From assembly GCF_018476525.1 (NCBI RefSeq), contig NZ_JAHCST010000038.1, positions 20,042 through 84,041 of the forward strand: 64,000 nucleotides of DNA, written 5' to 3'. Positions 1 through 10,300 of this stretch are shown piece after piece. Source of the stretch: Acrocarpospora catenulata (GTDB lineage Bacteria > Actinomycetota > Actinomycetes > Streptosporangiales > Streptosporangiaceae). Position 1 is the stretch's first letter. Each line of letters opens with the position of its first letter. A program made the translations under genes and the position numbers. Below the pieces are notes generated by a model. That model worked only from the letters and a program-made list of their open reading frames with translations, was not told the DNA's origin and did no database searches.

Positions 1-476
1 GCGACCGCAGTGAGGAAGCCGGCGTCCGCGTCGGTGAACGGTGTCGCCGGCGCGGCTCGCCACAGGTCCAGGAAACCCCAGCAGCCGAAACGATCACGGA
101 ACACCACGGAGGCGACATCGACTATGCCGGCGAGCTCCAGCATGTCGCGCCACAGCGGGCTCTGCTCGCGCCGCCCGTCGGTGCCCTCCCACAGCAGCGC
201 CACCGGGGGTTCACTCAGGCTGGTCCACCGGTTGACGGCGGTGACGTACTTGAGCTTGATCAATCGCGGCAGCTCGTCGAGGAGCGGCACGTCGGCCAGG
301 GGATCGCAGCCCACACAGGTACGCGGGTCGGTGAGCGTGAAGACGTAGAAGTCGAACTCGATCACGTGGCGCAGCTGATCGAGCACCTCCGCGCGTAACT
401 GCCGCGCCTGCGTTGCGCCGCGGCACAACCGCACGATGCGCTCACGGATGCGCTCGTGAGCGAGAGACGCCGCCAC
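1..476 (-). CDS. LuxR-like regulator, N-terminal part (runs off the left edge)
   Basis: The minus strand is open from a GTG at 476 to the window edge (158 codons seen, no stop). It begins VAASLAHERIRERIVRL and continues with an Arg/Leu-rich helix and a GAF-like alpha/beta stretch (EFDFYVFTLTDPRT, then RDRFGCWGFLDLW). This N-terminal layout is familiar from actinobacterial GAF-LuxR regulators, in which a C-terminal LuxR HTH binds DNA. That HTH would lie outside the window, so the class is inferred from the N-terminus only. The gene is missed if only ATG starts are considered. It is divergent from the small protein at 568, with about 90 bp between them that could hold both promoters. Confidence 0.6.
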   Translation of the reverse strand, partial: MAASLAHERIRERIVRLCRGATQARQLRAEVLDQLRHVIEFDFYVFTLTDPRTCVGCDPLADVPLLDELPRLIKLKYVTAVNRWTSLSEPPVALLWEGTDGRREQSPLWRDMLELAGIVDVASVVFRDRFGCWGFLDLWRAAPATPFTDADAGFLTAV

Positions 477-567
477 GAGGCGAAGCGTACCCAGACTTCT
501 GGGATATCTCCGACCGCGAGCACGGGCCCATCCTTGGGGCAGTCAGGTCAGCCGGAAGGAGAACACC

Positions 568-855
568 GTGGTCACCTTGCACATCGAGCACGCGATCAGC
601 GACTTCGGCACGTGGAAGCAGGCGTTCGACAGCTTCGCCGACATGCGCCGCAGCAGCGGTGTGCTGAGTCACCGAGTCCACCGCCCATCGGACGACGACC
701 GCTACGTGCTCATCGACCTCGACTTCGGTTCCGAGGACGAGGCCACAAGATTCCTGGAATTCCTCACCACCCGGGTATGGTCCACGCCCGCCAACGCGCC
801 GGCACTGGTCGGCACCCCCAACACCAGACTTCTCCAACTGGTCGAACAATCCTGA
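568..855 (+). CDS. Small dimeric alpha/beta-barrel-like protein (ABM/cyclase type)
   Basis: This 95-residue protein has the beta-alpha-beta pattern and length of dimeric alpha+beta barrel (ferredoxin-like fold) proteins such as antibiotic-biosynthesis monooxygenases. It starts with a strand (VTLHIEHAI) and a W-K-Q helix (FGTWKQAFDSF), and later has YVLIDLDFGS followed by a helix ending near residue 66. The GTG start at 568 follows the purine-rich CCGGAAGGAGAACACC, which is a good ribosome binding site. It is divergent from the LuxR-like gene, so it may be that regulator's target. No catalytic residue can be assigned, and the fold call is inference from pattern and size. Confidence 0.65.
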   Translation: MVTLHIEHAISDFGTWKQAFDSFADMRRSSGVLSHRVHRPSDDDRYVLIDLDFGSEDEATRFLEFLTTRVWSTPANAPALVGTPNTRLLQLVEQS

Positions 856-936
856 GGGTTCCCGCCGCGGCGAACCCATCATCGTGTTCGACCGTCTCAG
901 GGTGCTACCTGGAGGAGCTCGAAGGCTACGACGCCA

Positions 937-1272
937 ATGACTTCCAGTTCATGGAGCGATACGCCCAAGCGGCTGGTGCTGAACCTGCGTTTCACCGGCG
1001 ACGTGGCCACCCGCGAGCCCATGATCCGCGAACTCTGGGGTGGCGCGCTGTGCCTGAGCCAGGCCCAGCACACCCAGGAGGAACTGGAGACCCTCCAGAA
1101 AAGGGCATACAAGGAGATCAAAGGGGTCTTTTCCGGCTCGGTCGACGAACTGACGGGCCAGGTCGAAATCGGGGTCTGGCTGGCCACACCGGAACTCCAG
1201 CACGAGGTCGACGAAAAGTGCGGAAAGGGCCTCGTGGTCCTCAACAGCTTTCTCAGGCCCGTGGGCTCATAA
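937..1272 (+). CDS. Hypothetical protein, 111 residues
   Basis: This open frame has coding-like composition: LVLNLRFTGD, then an amphipathic helix with QAQHTQEELETLQKRAYKE, then VEIGVWLATPELQ and a short C-terminal strand. I recognise no domain. The ATG at 937 has GAAGG about 11 nt upstream and a stronger GGAGGAG about 20 nt upstream, so the start is not certain. It follows the ABM-like gene by 81 bp on the same strand. A larger overlapping frame (456-1283) reads through Arg/His-rich sequence and is a shadow. Confidence 0.5.
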   Translation: MTSSSWSDTPKRLVLNLRFTGDVATREPMIRELWGGALCLSQAQHTQEELETLQKRAYKEIKGVFSGSVDELTGQVEIGVWLATPELQHEVDEKCGKGLVVLNSFLRPVGS

Positions 1273-1545
1273 CGGCTGGTTGATCGACGGCGGCTCGGCG
1301 GTGAGATAGAGATCGGATCACAACACCGTCAGCAGCCTGCCCAGGACCTCACCACGCTCGAGCCGCGAACACCCAGACGAACCACCTCGGTTAAGTTTCC
1401 ACGCCCAACAAAAAACTTGAACCTTTCACCCTAATGAGAGCGAAAGCCCAGTTCGCCTGCGCGTGGCCGCGCATCACCGTTGTTCCTGACTTGCGGTTAG
1501 GAGATCGTGGCGCCCGAATGCACCCTCAACTCCAGGAGGAACCCT

Positions 1546-2607
1546 GTGCATACGCTCCCCCGCAGATTGCTCCGAAGTCTGCTCGCAGCCGTGAGCGCCA
1601 CGCTGCTGCTAACCACCGCGCTGGTCGTGCCCGCGTCGGCGCACGGCTCGGTGAGCGACCCCCCGTCCCGGAACTACGGTTGCTGGCAGCGCTGGGGCAG
1701 CGACTTCCAGAACCCGCAGATGGCCACCCTGGACCCCATGTGCTGGCAGGCCTGGCAGGCTGACGTCCAGGCCATGTGGAACTGGAACGGCCTGTACCGC
1801 GAGGGCGTGGCCGGCAACCACCAGGCGGCCATCCCCGACGGCCAGCTCTGCAGCGGCGGCAGGACCCAGAACGGCCGCTACGCCGCGATGGACGCCATCG
1901 GCGACTGGAAGACGGTCGACAAGCCCGCCCGCTTCACGCTGAACCTCCTCGACCAGGCCATCCACGGCGCGGACTACATTCGCGTGTACGCGACCAAACA
2001 GGGCTTCAACCCCAAGACGCAGGCCCTGCGCTGGAGCGACCTGGAACTGGTCGGCCAGACGGGCAAGGTCCCCACAGGTGCCGTGACCCCTGTCGAGGTG
2101 AACGCCCCCGGCCGCTCCGGCCACCACATCGTGTTCACGATCTGGCAGGCCAGCCACATGGACCAGTCGTACTACTTCTGCAGCGACGTGAACTTCGTAG
2201 GCTCGAACCCCTCACCCACGCCTACTCCGACTCCCACGCCCACCCCCAGCCGCACCCCCACGCCGACTCCCACGCCCACGGTCTCTCCCAGCCCCACTCC
2301 CACCGCCAGCCGGGGTTGCTCGGCCACCTACCAGCTCGTGAACTCGTGGAGCGGCGGCTTCCAGGCCGAGGTCCGCGTCGTCGCCGGCTCGGCCTCGATC
2401 ACCGCCTGGACGGTCAACTGGACGTACACCAGCGGCCAGACAGTCAGCTCGGCATGGAGCGCAACGGTAACCAGCAGCGGCTCCGCCGTAACGGCCCGCA
2501 ACGTCTCCTACAACGGCTCACTAGGCGCCGGAGCCGCAACAACGTTCGGCTTCCTCGCCAACGGCACCCCCGGCACCACACCAACCCTGACCTGCAGCGC
2601 CACCTGA
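1546..2607 (+). CDS. Secreted AA10 lytic polysaccharide monooxygenase with C-terminal CBM2
   Basis: Copper-dependent oxidative cleavage of chitin or cellulose is the AA10 family role. The GTG at 1546 sits 5 nt after AGGAGGA and gives a clean Sec signal peptide ending PASA. Signal cleavage exposes His33 (HGSVSDPPSR), the N-terminal His of the copper brace. The second brace His is in the QAIHGADYIR segment (about residue 140). The catalytic domain runs to about residue 210. A Thr/Pro linker (TPTPTPTPS repeats) follows, then a C-terminal CBM2 of about 100 residues with Cys near both ends (CSATYQLVN and TLTCSAT). The enzyme acts outside the cell. An upstream in-frame GTG (1507) would spoil the signal peptide. 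Substrate (chitin or cellulose) cannot be fixed from sequence alone. It is a stand-alone gene with its own terminator. Confidence 0.93.
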   Translation: MHTLPRRLLRSLLAAVSATLLLTTALVVPASAHGSVSDPPSRNYGCWQRWGSDFQNPQMATLDPMCWQAWQADVQAMWNWNGLYREGVAGNHQAAIPDGQLCSGGRTQNGRYAAMDAIGDWKTVDKPARFTLNLLDQAIHGADYIRVYATKQGFNPKTQALRWSDLELVGQTGKVPTGAVTPVEVNAPGRSGHHIVFTIWQASHMDQSYYFCSDVNFVGSNPSPTPTPTPTPTPSRTPTPTPTPTVSPSPTPTASRGCSATYQLVNSWSGGFQAEVRVVAGSASITAWTVNWTYTSGQTVSSAWSATVTSSGSAVTARNVSYNGSLGAGAATTFGFLANGTPGTTPTLTCSAT

Positions 2608-2623
2608 TCACCTAACAACCCAC

Positions 2624-2654
2624 GCCCGCCCGCCGGATCATTCCGCGGGCGGGC
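2624..2654 (+). terminator. Hairpin after the LPMO gene
   Basis: GCCCGCCCGC and GCGGGCGGGC form a perfect 10-bp G+C stem (2624-2633 with 2645-2654) starting 16 nt after the LPMO stop. There is no T-run, as is common in high-GC actinobacterial terminators. Confidence 0.75.
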
Positions 2655-2719
2655 GCACCCATCACGTCACCACCACGACCCAGAGCGGCGATGAACCAAA
2701 TCGCCCTGCACCATACGGG

Positions 2720-3277
2720 TCAAGATGCGGGCGTGGAAGTCTGAGCCAGAAGGACCGGTCCGAGTTGCCGGAGAAACTCGATCGCGTCCGCTTTGCGATC
2801 CCTGCCGGGCGCCTCTTTGTAGATCTCGATGGTGAGCAGGCGCGTGCCACGGTAGGTCTGCGCGAACATGCCGATGACCTGGTCGTCGTCACTGTCTCTG
2901 ATGGAGCCGCTGACGCCTTTCCCGATATCAGCGGGAATGGGAGGAAAACCATTTTTGAGGCGACTGCTGACCTCCTCCTCCGCTGTATTCATCGCCGGTT
3001 CCTGAAGATCGACGGCGAACAGCAGGTCGCCTTCACTGACCCCCCCGAGTTTCTCGTAGACCTCGCATTTCGGGAACGGTCGACCGTGGACCAATTGCCC
3101 GTTAAAACGGAGATTTTCCACCCCGGTAGCCAGTCGCACGGCCTGCTCCGCCAGCAATTCGCACCCCGCACCCCTGAGGACAACGTCCCCCAAGGGCCGG
3201 TTGTCCGGCTGCTGGGAGCACGCGGCCACGAGCAGCACCATGAGCCCGAGCGCCCATCCGCCTTTATTGACGTTCAT
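2720..3277 (-). CDS. Putative lipoprotein
   Basis: The protein begins MNVNKGG, then a hydrophobic segment and a lipobox (LLVAAC), so it should be anchored to the outer face of the membrane. The rest is a soluble domain of about 160 residues with a pair of Cys (GCELL and KCEVYEK) and a mixed alpha/beta pattern. This is reminiscent of actinobacterial DUF3558-type lipoproteins, but I cannot confirm the family. The start at 3277 overlaps the stop of the upstream gene (3264), which indicates translational coupling. An earlier in-frame ATG at 3304 would add 9 residues and is less likely. Its function probably depends on the large upstream protein. Confidence 0.65.
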   Translation of the reverse strand: MNVNKGGWALGLMVLLVAACSQQPDNRPLGDVVLRGAGCELLAEQAVRLATGVENLRFNGQLVHGRPFPKCEVYEKLGGVSEGDLLFAVDLQEPAMNTAEEEVSSRLKNGFPPIPADIGKGVSGSIRDSDDDQVIGMFAQTYRGTRLLTIEIYKEAPGRDRKADAIEFLRQLGPVLLAQTSTPAS

Positions 3278-5363
3278 AGTATTTCTCAGCTTTTTTGAAC
3301 CCATCGTCTATGGCGGACTCAGGGTCGAAGAAGACACGCCCAGTGTCGACGTAGGTGATCCACTCGATGTAGGCACGTTGCTGATCGGTCGTCATTCGCT
3401 CCCACGGGACGATTTCGCCCTTCCGTAAGAAGTCACCGACCGTACCTGGCCTGGAATTCTCCATACTGTACGGATGGGTGACCGCCGGAACACCACCGTC
3501 GCCGAACAGACCGTGGCGCATCATGGCACCGGCTGTGATGTCACGGAACAGGTCCACGGTTTGGTCGCGAGTCTCCTGAGCACGGCTCCGCGCTTCTCCT
3601 TCATAGTCAGATGAGATCTGCCCGATTCCCGCCTCCTTCGCCTGATCGATTCCCCACTCCAGAAGTTGGTTCTGGCTGACCAGATTCGGCAACGGCACCA
3701 GTCCACTCGCGCTGTTCACGATGTCGGCGAAGGCCTGCACATTCGCGTCATGTTTCTTGGCTTCGTTGATATCGGAGATCGCTCCGGCATCGACAATTAC
3801 CCCGAAGGTGGAGGCCAACGCGCGTGTCAGCGAGCTGAATGCTTGACCTCCGTGGGCGTTCATTCGATCCTCCAGGACCTCCTGACGCTGATCGTCCAGT
3901 TCTTTCGCAGTCGCACCCGGGTGGTCGGCCTTCCACTTGGCGAATACGGTGTCCACCTCGTCCTTGAGCTTGGCAGCCTGGGCATCGAGCACCTCGGCGC
4001 TGTACTGCGCCTGGGCGGCGGCTACCGACTTGAATGCGCCGCTGTCCGTGAAGGCCCAGGTCATGGCCTGCTTCAAACCTGTTGCTGTGAAATCCGCCCC
4101 ATAGGGCTGCACACCGGCGAGATTCCGATCCGGGTCCCCCGAGCGGACACCGATTTGACTGTCCCCGCTCCACCGCATTGCGGAGTTCACGTCGCTGACA
4201 TAGGAGGCCAAGAGCCGACCCGCGCTGTCGCGCGTGTTGGGGAGGTTCCTCTGGACATCCTCGCCTTTCCAGAAGTGGACAGCCCAAGCGGCGATCAACG
4301 CCGACTTCCAGCCGCGCGACTGCCTAGGCGGCTCCTCGTGGTCGCGAAATACGGTGGTGGCCGCCTCGATGGCCCGGCCGAGGTCGTCGTCGTTGCCGGC
4401 GCGCCAGTCCCGCTCCCGCATCAGATAAGCGAGCGGCTTGCGCTTCGGGTCGGTGAAGAAGTCCTGCGCCGCGGCGGGATTGTTGGCGAACGCGGCCATG
4501 ACAGCCGCCATCGGATCGGTTTGCGGCAACATCACCGTGGCACCCCAGCGGCTTGCCGCGCCCACGCTCGGATTCACCGTTTGCCAGTATGGCGTGCCCG
4601 CAGGTTGCGAGCGCTCGTAGTCGTAGACCTTTGTGGCCAGATCGAGCAGAAACGTCTCCTCGAACGTCCCGTACCTCAGCAGCTTGTTGAGTGCGAAGGC
4701 GGTTTCCGGCGAGCCGAGATCCTCGATCAGCCTGTCAGCGTAGCCGCCTTGAACTTTCAAGGTGCCCTTGAGCCTTGACGCCGTGCCGAGGATGCCGCTT
4801 AGCGCAGCGGCGAGTTTCTCCTGGTCTTGGGCGCTGACCGAGGCGCGCGTATCGGCACCGGACTGACTGAGCACGTCGGCACGGAAGAGTTGGGCGAAGA
4901 GGCCCTTGAGGTTCGGGAGTTCGCGGGCGAAGGCGGCGGCGAAGTAAGGATCGTTCTGGTACTTGTTCAGGTCGGCAAGGGTCTCCGCGCTCAGTTTTCC
5001 GTTGCCGGCCTCGACGCGAAGCCTGTCGGCGAGCAACCTGGCTTCGGCCGCCCCGGCGGCCGGTGTCGCAGTCAGCCACCCGGAATCGTCAGCCCACAAG
5101 ATGCCTGCGCCCCCGAGTTCCACCTCAGGTGCGGCCAGGATCAGGTCCAGACGGCGCTGCAGATCTGGCACGCGGGCACCGATCTGATGGCCGATATCGC
5201 GGAGCGTCCCCGGACCGGTCAACGACAGGTTCAGCGTGGCAAGTATCTGGTCGATCTGCTGGGAGACCGACGGCAACTCGGTGCCGGCGCGCTTGGCCTG
5301 GTTGATGAGCTGGGTCATCAACGTCGGATCGATACCCACCATTCCTGAGCCCGCGCTCACCAC
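3264..5363 (-). CDS. Large helical DUF6571-like protein, about 700 residues
   Basis: The N-terminus is a WXG100-like helical region (IDPTLMTQLINQAKR, then VPDLQRRLDLILA). The central part carries the 'N-x-P-A-A-A-x-x-F-F' and 'AYLMRERDW' blocks that I associate with DUF6571-type proteins. The C-terminal part is a long predicted helical stretch rich in Ala, Lys, Glu and Asp. No signal peptide or membrane helix is visible. Proteins of this type in actinobacteria often accompany ESX/WXG100-like secretion, but no secretion gene is in this window. The start is uncertain: the open frame reaches a TTG at 5459, but a GTG at 5363 follows a G-rich ribosome-binding-like run and precedes the family-like N-terminus. 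It sits between a 75-residue helical gene and a lipoprotein gene on the same strand. Confidence 0.6.
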   Translation of the reverse strand: MVSAGSGMVGIDPTLMTQLINQAKRAGTELPSVSQQIDQILATLNLSLTGPGTLRDIGHQIGARVPDLQRRLDLILAAPEVELGGAGILWADDSGWLTATPAAGAAEARLLADRLRVEAGNGKLSAETLADLNKYQNDPYFAAAFARELPNLKGLFAQLFRADVLSQSGADTRASVSAQDQEKLAAALSGILGTASRLKGTLKVQGGYADRLIEDLGSPETAFALNKLLRYGTFEETFLLDLATKVYDYERSQPAGTPYWQTVNPSVGAASRWGATVMLPQTDPMAAVMAAFANNPAAAQDFFTDPKRKPLAYLMRERDWRAGNDDDLGRAIEAATTVFRDHEEPPRQSRGWKSALIAAWAVHFWKGEDVQRNLPNTRDSAGRLLASYVSDVNSAMRWSGDSQIGVRSGDPDRNLAGVQPYGADFTATGLKQAMTWAFTDSGAFKSVAAAQAQYSAEVLDAQAAKLKDEVDTVFAKWKADHPGATAKELDDQRQEVLEDRMNAHGGQAFSSLTRALASTFGVIVDAGAISDINEAKKHDANVQAFADIVNSASGLVPLPNLVSQNQLLEWGIDQAKEAGIGQISSDYEGEARSRAQETRDQTVDLFRDITAGAMMRHGLFGDGGVPAVTHPYSMENSRPGTVGDFLRKGEIVPWERMTTDQQRAYIEWITYVDTGRVFFDPESAIDDGFKKAEKYYERQ

Positions 5364-5455
5364 GTCCCCCCACCTGGCGAGCCGCCGATCGTGGTCGACG
5401 CCGAGGGGGACCGGTAGCGGAGGTCTACCGCAGGCCCGTTCACGCACCCTCCTTG

Positions 5456-5683
5456 TCAAACTTTGTCAGGCTGGGCACTGTCCACTAGAGCCAAGGCGCG
5501 ACGGAAGACGTTCTTCAGACCCGCGTCGAACCCCTCCAATTCCCGGGTGAGGGTGTTCGCGGCCTTCCCCTTGATCGCTCCGCTGTCGATGAGTTTGAGC
5601 AGGTTCCGCACGTCATTGCCATGCTGATCAATCAGTTGCTCAATCTTCTGCCGAGCCGCGTCGATCTCCCCCTGCGTGGCCAT
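5456..5683 (-). CDS. Small helical WXG-like protein, 75 residues
   Basis: The protein is two amphipathic helices (DAARQKIEQLIDQHGNDVRN and LTRELEGFDAGLKNVFRR) joined near residue 35 by a DSGAIKGKA turn. The size and helix-turn-helix hairpin resemble WXG100 proteins, but the W-x-G motif itself is absent. The ATG at 5683 has GGGAG 6 nt upstream. An in-frame ATG at 5746 gives an unlikely N-terminus. It lies immediately before the large DUF6571-like gene, so the two are probably co-expressed. A partner or chaperone role is inference. Confidence 0.65.
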   Translation of the reverse strand: MATQGEIDAARQKIEQLIDQHGNDVRNLLKLIDSGAIKGKAANTLTRELEGFDAGLKNVFRRALALVDSAQPDKV

Positions 5684-5859
5684 GCATCTCCCGGGCGTGA
5701 AAACTTCCTCCGCAGTGTGATGAATATCCTCCGGTATGGTAGCCACGCACCCGCCCGAATAAAAGGCTCCTGGCAGGACTGGCTAATTGGTGTTGTTTCA
5801 TCCCTAAACCCGGTACATTTCCCGATCTGGTCATTCGTGCCCGGTAAGGGGACGGCCGA

Positions 5860-7116
5860 TCAAGATTCGATGCCGGACTTGTCCTGTTGTGGATCGGTGT
5901 GGGGGCGGGTGGCGGTCGACTTGACTACTGCTACCGCGACTGCGGTGGTGAGGGGGATGGCCAGTACGAGGCCGATGGAGCCGACCAGGGTGCGTATCAC
6001 CTCTTCGGCTACCGCCTCGGTGCCGAGTACGTCGAGGAGGGGGCGGCCGTAGGTGTCGACCAGGAGGAGGATGGGGAGGGTGGCGCCGGCGTAGGCGAAG
6101 GCGATTGTGTAGACGGTGGAGGCGATGTGGTCGCGGCCGATGCGCATCGCGCTGGTGAACAGGTCGCGGGCTGAGCGGTTGGGGGAGAGTTCGTGGAGTT
6201 CCCAGACGGCGGAGGACTGGGTGATGGTCACGTCGTTGAGGACGCCGAGTCCGGCCACGATGATGCCGCACAGGACGAGGCCGGACAGGTCGATTCGCCC
6301 GTTGAGTGCGGTGAGCGCGACTCCTTCGGTGTCGGCGAGTCCGGTCAGGTGGGCGGCGTGGACCGCCCAGGTGCCGAGCCCGGCCGTGGAGAGTAGGCCG
6401 AACAGCGTGCCGACCAGGGCGGTGGTGGTCCGGGCCGAGAAGCCGTGGGCCAGGTAGAGCACGATGAACATGATGGCCGAGGAGCCGACCAGCCCGATCA
6501 GGAGTGGGGACTCGCCCGCGAGTAGTGCGGGCAGCATGAACCTCATCAGTACGAGGAAGGCGAGACCCAGGCCGATCAGCGCCGCCAGGCCGCGGAGCCG
6601 GGCCACCGCGACGACCACGACCGCGAACGCGATCGCCAGCACGCCGATGGGGGTCTGGCGCGCGTAGTCGTAGAAGCCGTAGGCCGACGGACCGTCGAGG
6701 TGGTTGAAGACGCGGGTCAACCTGATCCGGTCGCCGGTCCGCATGCCGGCCCGGTAGCTTTCCGCGGGCACGTCGACGTTGACGCGCTGACCCTGATCCC
6801 GCCCGGTCTCCACGAGGACTTCCACGTTGGCGCAGGTCACCATCCGTTGCGTCCCGGTGGGACCGGGACGCTGATTGATGGCCGGGCACTCGTACGGGCT
6901 GATGGCCAGTACCGTCGCCTCGGGATGGGTGACCCCTCGCGCGGGCTGGGGGTTCGCGGCGCCGGGGGCCGGCTGGTTCGTCTGCCCAGGCCAGAGCAGC
7001 GCCAGGCCGACCAGGGTCGCCAGCGCGAGCGGCACGAGCACCAGGGCGAGCACGATCAGCGTGCGGCGGGGGGTGGGGCCGCGTACGCCGTCATGGGTGT
7101 GGGCGTGCCTGGTCAA
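5860..7116 (-). CDS. YibE/F family membrane protein
   Basis: This 418-residue protein has an N-terminal membrane segment, a periplasm-side soluble part of about 120 residues, and then a run of about seven hydrophobic helices typical of YibE/F (for example LAALIGLGLAFLVLMRFMLP, then the LGVLNDVTITQSSAVWEL block). The 'NDVT-x-x-Q-x-S' loop is a hallmark of the family. Function is not established; family members are proposed transporters. The start is a TTG at 7116 with GGAGGA 5 nt upstream. It is a single gene with no clear operon partner. Confidence 0.85.
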   Translation of the reverse strand: MTRHAHTHDGVRGPTPRRTLIVLALVLVPLALATLVGLALLWPGQTNQPAPGAANPQPARGVTHPEATVLAISPYECPAINQRPGPTGTQRMVTCANVEVLVETGRDQGQRVNVDVPAESYRAGMRTGDRIRLTRVFNHLDGPSAYGFYDYARQTPIGVLAIAFAVVVVAVARLRGLAALIGLGLAFLVLMRFMLPALLAGESPLLIGLVGSSAIMFIVLYLAHGFSARTTTALVGTLFGLLSTAGLGTWAVHAAHLTGLADTEGVALTALNGRIDLSGLVLCGIIVAGLGVLNDVTITQSSAVWELHELSPNRSARDLFTSAMRIGRDHIASTVYTIAFAYAGATLPILLLVDTYGRPLLDVLGTEAVAEEVIRTLVGSIGLVLAIPLTTAVAVAVVKSTATRPHTDPQQDKSGIES

Positions 7117-7304
7117 CAGATCCTCCAGCTGGCGCCCGGCGGGCGGCAGGTCAGCCCGCTTCGGACGCTCGATGGGTGGAAGTCTTGGGTAGCGAAGATC
7201 AGCAGGTCAACCCGTCATCAGAACCGTTATAGGGATAAGTCGTACTACGCGGTGATATTTGCCCAGTTCGGCGGCAATATTGGGCAGGCCGATATGTCAA
7301 ACCG

Positions 7305-10300
7305 TTACATCGCCGTCGCGGGCATGCGCTCGTTGAGCTGGGTGAGAAGGGTCCGAGCCTGCTCGTGGAAGTCGGCGACGCGGGCGAGCTTGATGTCCTC
7401 GTAGCCGCGGATCGCCTCCGGCAGGGCAGCGATCTCGGTCACGGCCTCGGCGGTGGCGGGGGTGAGCCGGGCCAGGGCCTGGCTCATCAGGTCGCGGTAC
7501 TCGGTGATCAGGGCCCGTTCGACCCGCCGTACCTTCGCGTAGCCGAACACGTCGAGCGCGGTGCCCCGCAGCCCGCGGGCGGCGCGCAGCCCCCGGAACA
7601 GCAGCCCCGCCGAACGGCGCAGCCTGATCTTGCGCCGCATGCCCAGGGCCCGCAGCACCGGCGGGTGCAACAGGACCGACACCACGGCGCCGGGACCGAA
7701 CTCGCGCTCGCGCCGCGCCTGCTCCGCCGGGTCCAGGTGCAGCCGGGCGACCTCGTACTCGTCCTTGTACGCCATGAGCTTGTGCAGCCCACGGGCGTAC
7801 GCGAGCCCGACACGCGCGCCCGCCGCCTCCCCGGCGTTCTCGACGGCGAGCGCGGCCACCCGCCGCACATCCTCGGCATACGTCTGGGCGTAGGCCGCGT
7901 TCTGGTAACCGGTCAGGTCGGCCACCCGCACGGCCAGCGCCTCCTCCAGCGACTCAGAACCGGCCGCTTCCACCGGCGCAGCCGACGGATAGGCGGCCCG
8001 GAACACGGCCTCGCGGTCCAGTACGGCCGCGCGCCCCCAGCGGAAGGCCGCCAGGTTCTGTTCGACCGCGGCCCCGTTGAGCCGGATCGCCCGCTCGATC
8101 GCCGCCGCAGAGACCGGGACGCAGCCGTGCTGGTAGGCCGCCCCGACGAGCAGCAGGTTGGCGGGCATGTGGTCGCCGAACAACGCCTCGGACAGGCCGC
8201 CCGTGTCGAGGTAGAGGTTGCCGGCCCGGTCGGTGGCCGACTCGATGCGGGCGAGCGCGTCGTCGGGCGTGCCGGGTACGGCGACGCGCCCCGTGACCAT
8301 GGCGGCGGTGGGCACGACGGCGGTGTTCACCACGGCGACGGTACGCTCCGGCGAGGCGGTCGCGAGGTTGCCGTCGGCGGCGGCGCCGAGCAGGTCGAAG
8401 CCGATCAGCACGTCGGCCGTGCCGCGCGTCGCGCGGATGGAGCCGATGATCGGCCACGGGGAGACGCGGACGTCGCTGACCACGGGCCCGCCCTTCTGCG
8501 CCAGGCCGGTCTGCTCGAGACCGGCCGCGTGCAGGCCGTCGAGGTGCGCCGCCATCTGCAGGATCTGCGAGACCGTGACGACGCCGGTGCCGCCGATGCC
8601 GGGCATGCGCAGCAGCACCGCCCGATCCGGGAAGCGCATGACCGGCTCGGTCAGTTCCACCGTGAGTTCCGGCACCGTACGCGGGCGGCGGGCGCGGGGC
8701 TCCACGAGCAGGAACGACGGGCAGTCGCCCTTGAGGCAGCTCAGGTCGGAGTTGCAGGACGCCTGGTGGATGCGGGTCTTGCGGCCGAACTCGGTCTCCA
8801 CCGGCTGCACCGACAGGCAGGTGGAGACATCGCCGCAGTCGCCGCAGCCCTCGCACACCCGCTCGTTGATCACGATCTTGGCCCGCGGCGTGGGGAGGGT
8901 GCCGCGCTTGCGCAGCCGGCGTTCCTCGGCCGCGCACCGGTCGTCGTGGATCAGCACCGTGACCCCGTCGATTCCGGCCAGTTCCCGCTCCACGTCCGGC
9001 AGGTCGTCGCGGTGCCGTACCGACGCGATCGGCGCGAGCCGCACGCCGCGGTAGCCGTCCGGCTCGGGTGTGGTGACCACGATCCGGCGGACTCCCTCGG
9101 CGGCCAGCGACCGGGTCAGCGTGGGGACGTCGAGCCGGCCTTCGGCGCGCTGGCCGCCGGTCATCGCCACAGCGTCGTTGTAGAGGAGCTTGTAGGTCAT
9201 GGTGACCCCGGCCGCGACGGCGGCCCGGATCGCCAGCGAGCCGGAGTGGTGGAAGGTGCCGTCGCCGAGGTTCTGCACGAAGTGCCGGTCCTGGGTGAAG
9301 GGGGCCAGGCCGAACCACTGGGCCCCCTCGCCGCCCATCTGGGTGATGCCGATCTGGGCGCCCCTGCCCTTGCCGTCCAGGGCGATCATGGCGTGGCAGC
9401 CGATCCCCGCGCCGACGAGCGTGGTGTCGGCGGTGCGGGTGGAGGCGTTGTGCGGGCAGCCCGAGCAGAAGAACGGCGTACGCGCGGCGACCACCGGGAG
9501 CTGGCGGCGCGGCTGGGGAGCCGGCGTCAGGACGGCCGCCGTCCGGGGCAGCCGGTCCGGGTCGACGCAGGCGGCCAGCGCCTTGGCCACGTCCGCGGCG
9601 CCGAGCGTGCCCCTGGCGGTCAGCAGGTCACGGCCGATCACGTCGGGGGACCAGGGGCTCCCGTACAGCGCCTGCTTGAGCTGGCCTTCCAGGAAGGGCG
9701 TCTTGTCCTCCACCACGAGCACCGTGTCGAGACCCGCGCTCATGGTCGCCAGGTCCTTGTGGTCGAGGGGGTACGGCATGGCGAGCCGGATCAGCCGGAG
9801 TCCGAGGTGGTCCATCGCAGCCTTGTCCACGCCGAGGTCGGCCAGCGCCCGCCGGACCACGGCGTAGCCGGCGCCGGAGGCGAGGATGCCCAGCTTGGCC
9901 TGCCGCGCCTCGAACATCACCCGGTTGAGCCCGTGGGCGCGCGCGTACTCGCGGGCGAGGCCGAGCCTGCGGGTGAGCATGTCGTGCTCGGCGTCCAGGG
10001 AAGCGGCGCCGACCAGGGTGGGCGGTTTGCCGCGGTTGGCCCTGGCCGGTGGCGGGAGGTCCGGCCGTACCGCGCCGAGGTCGACGGTGGCGGACGCGTC
10101 GGCGACGTCGGCGAGGATCTTCAGACCGGTCCACAGGCCGGTGGCGCGCGACAGCGCCACCGCGTGCAGTCCGAACTCGATGATCTCCCCGACCGAGCCC
10201 GGCGCCAGCAGCGGCATGGACAGGCTCTGGCACATCGGTTCGCAGGAACTGGGCACGGTGGAGGATTTACTCTCCGGGTCGTCCCCGATCCAGGCCACCG

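Noticed and set aside
456..1283. A 275-codon frame covering both small genes after the LuxR-like gene
   Set aside because: Arg/His/Pro-rich and out of frame with the two smaller frames that show protein-like sequence and ribosome binding sites.
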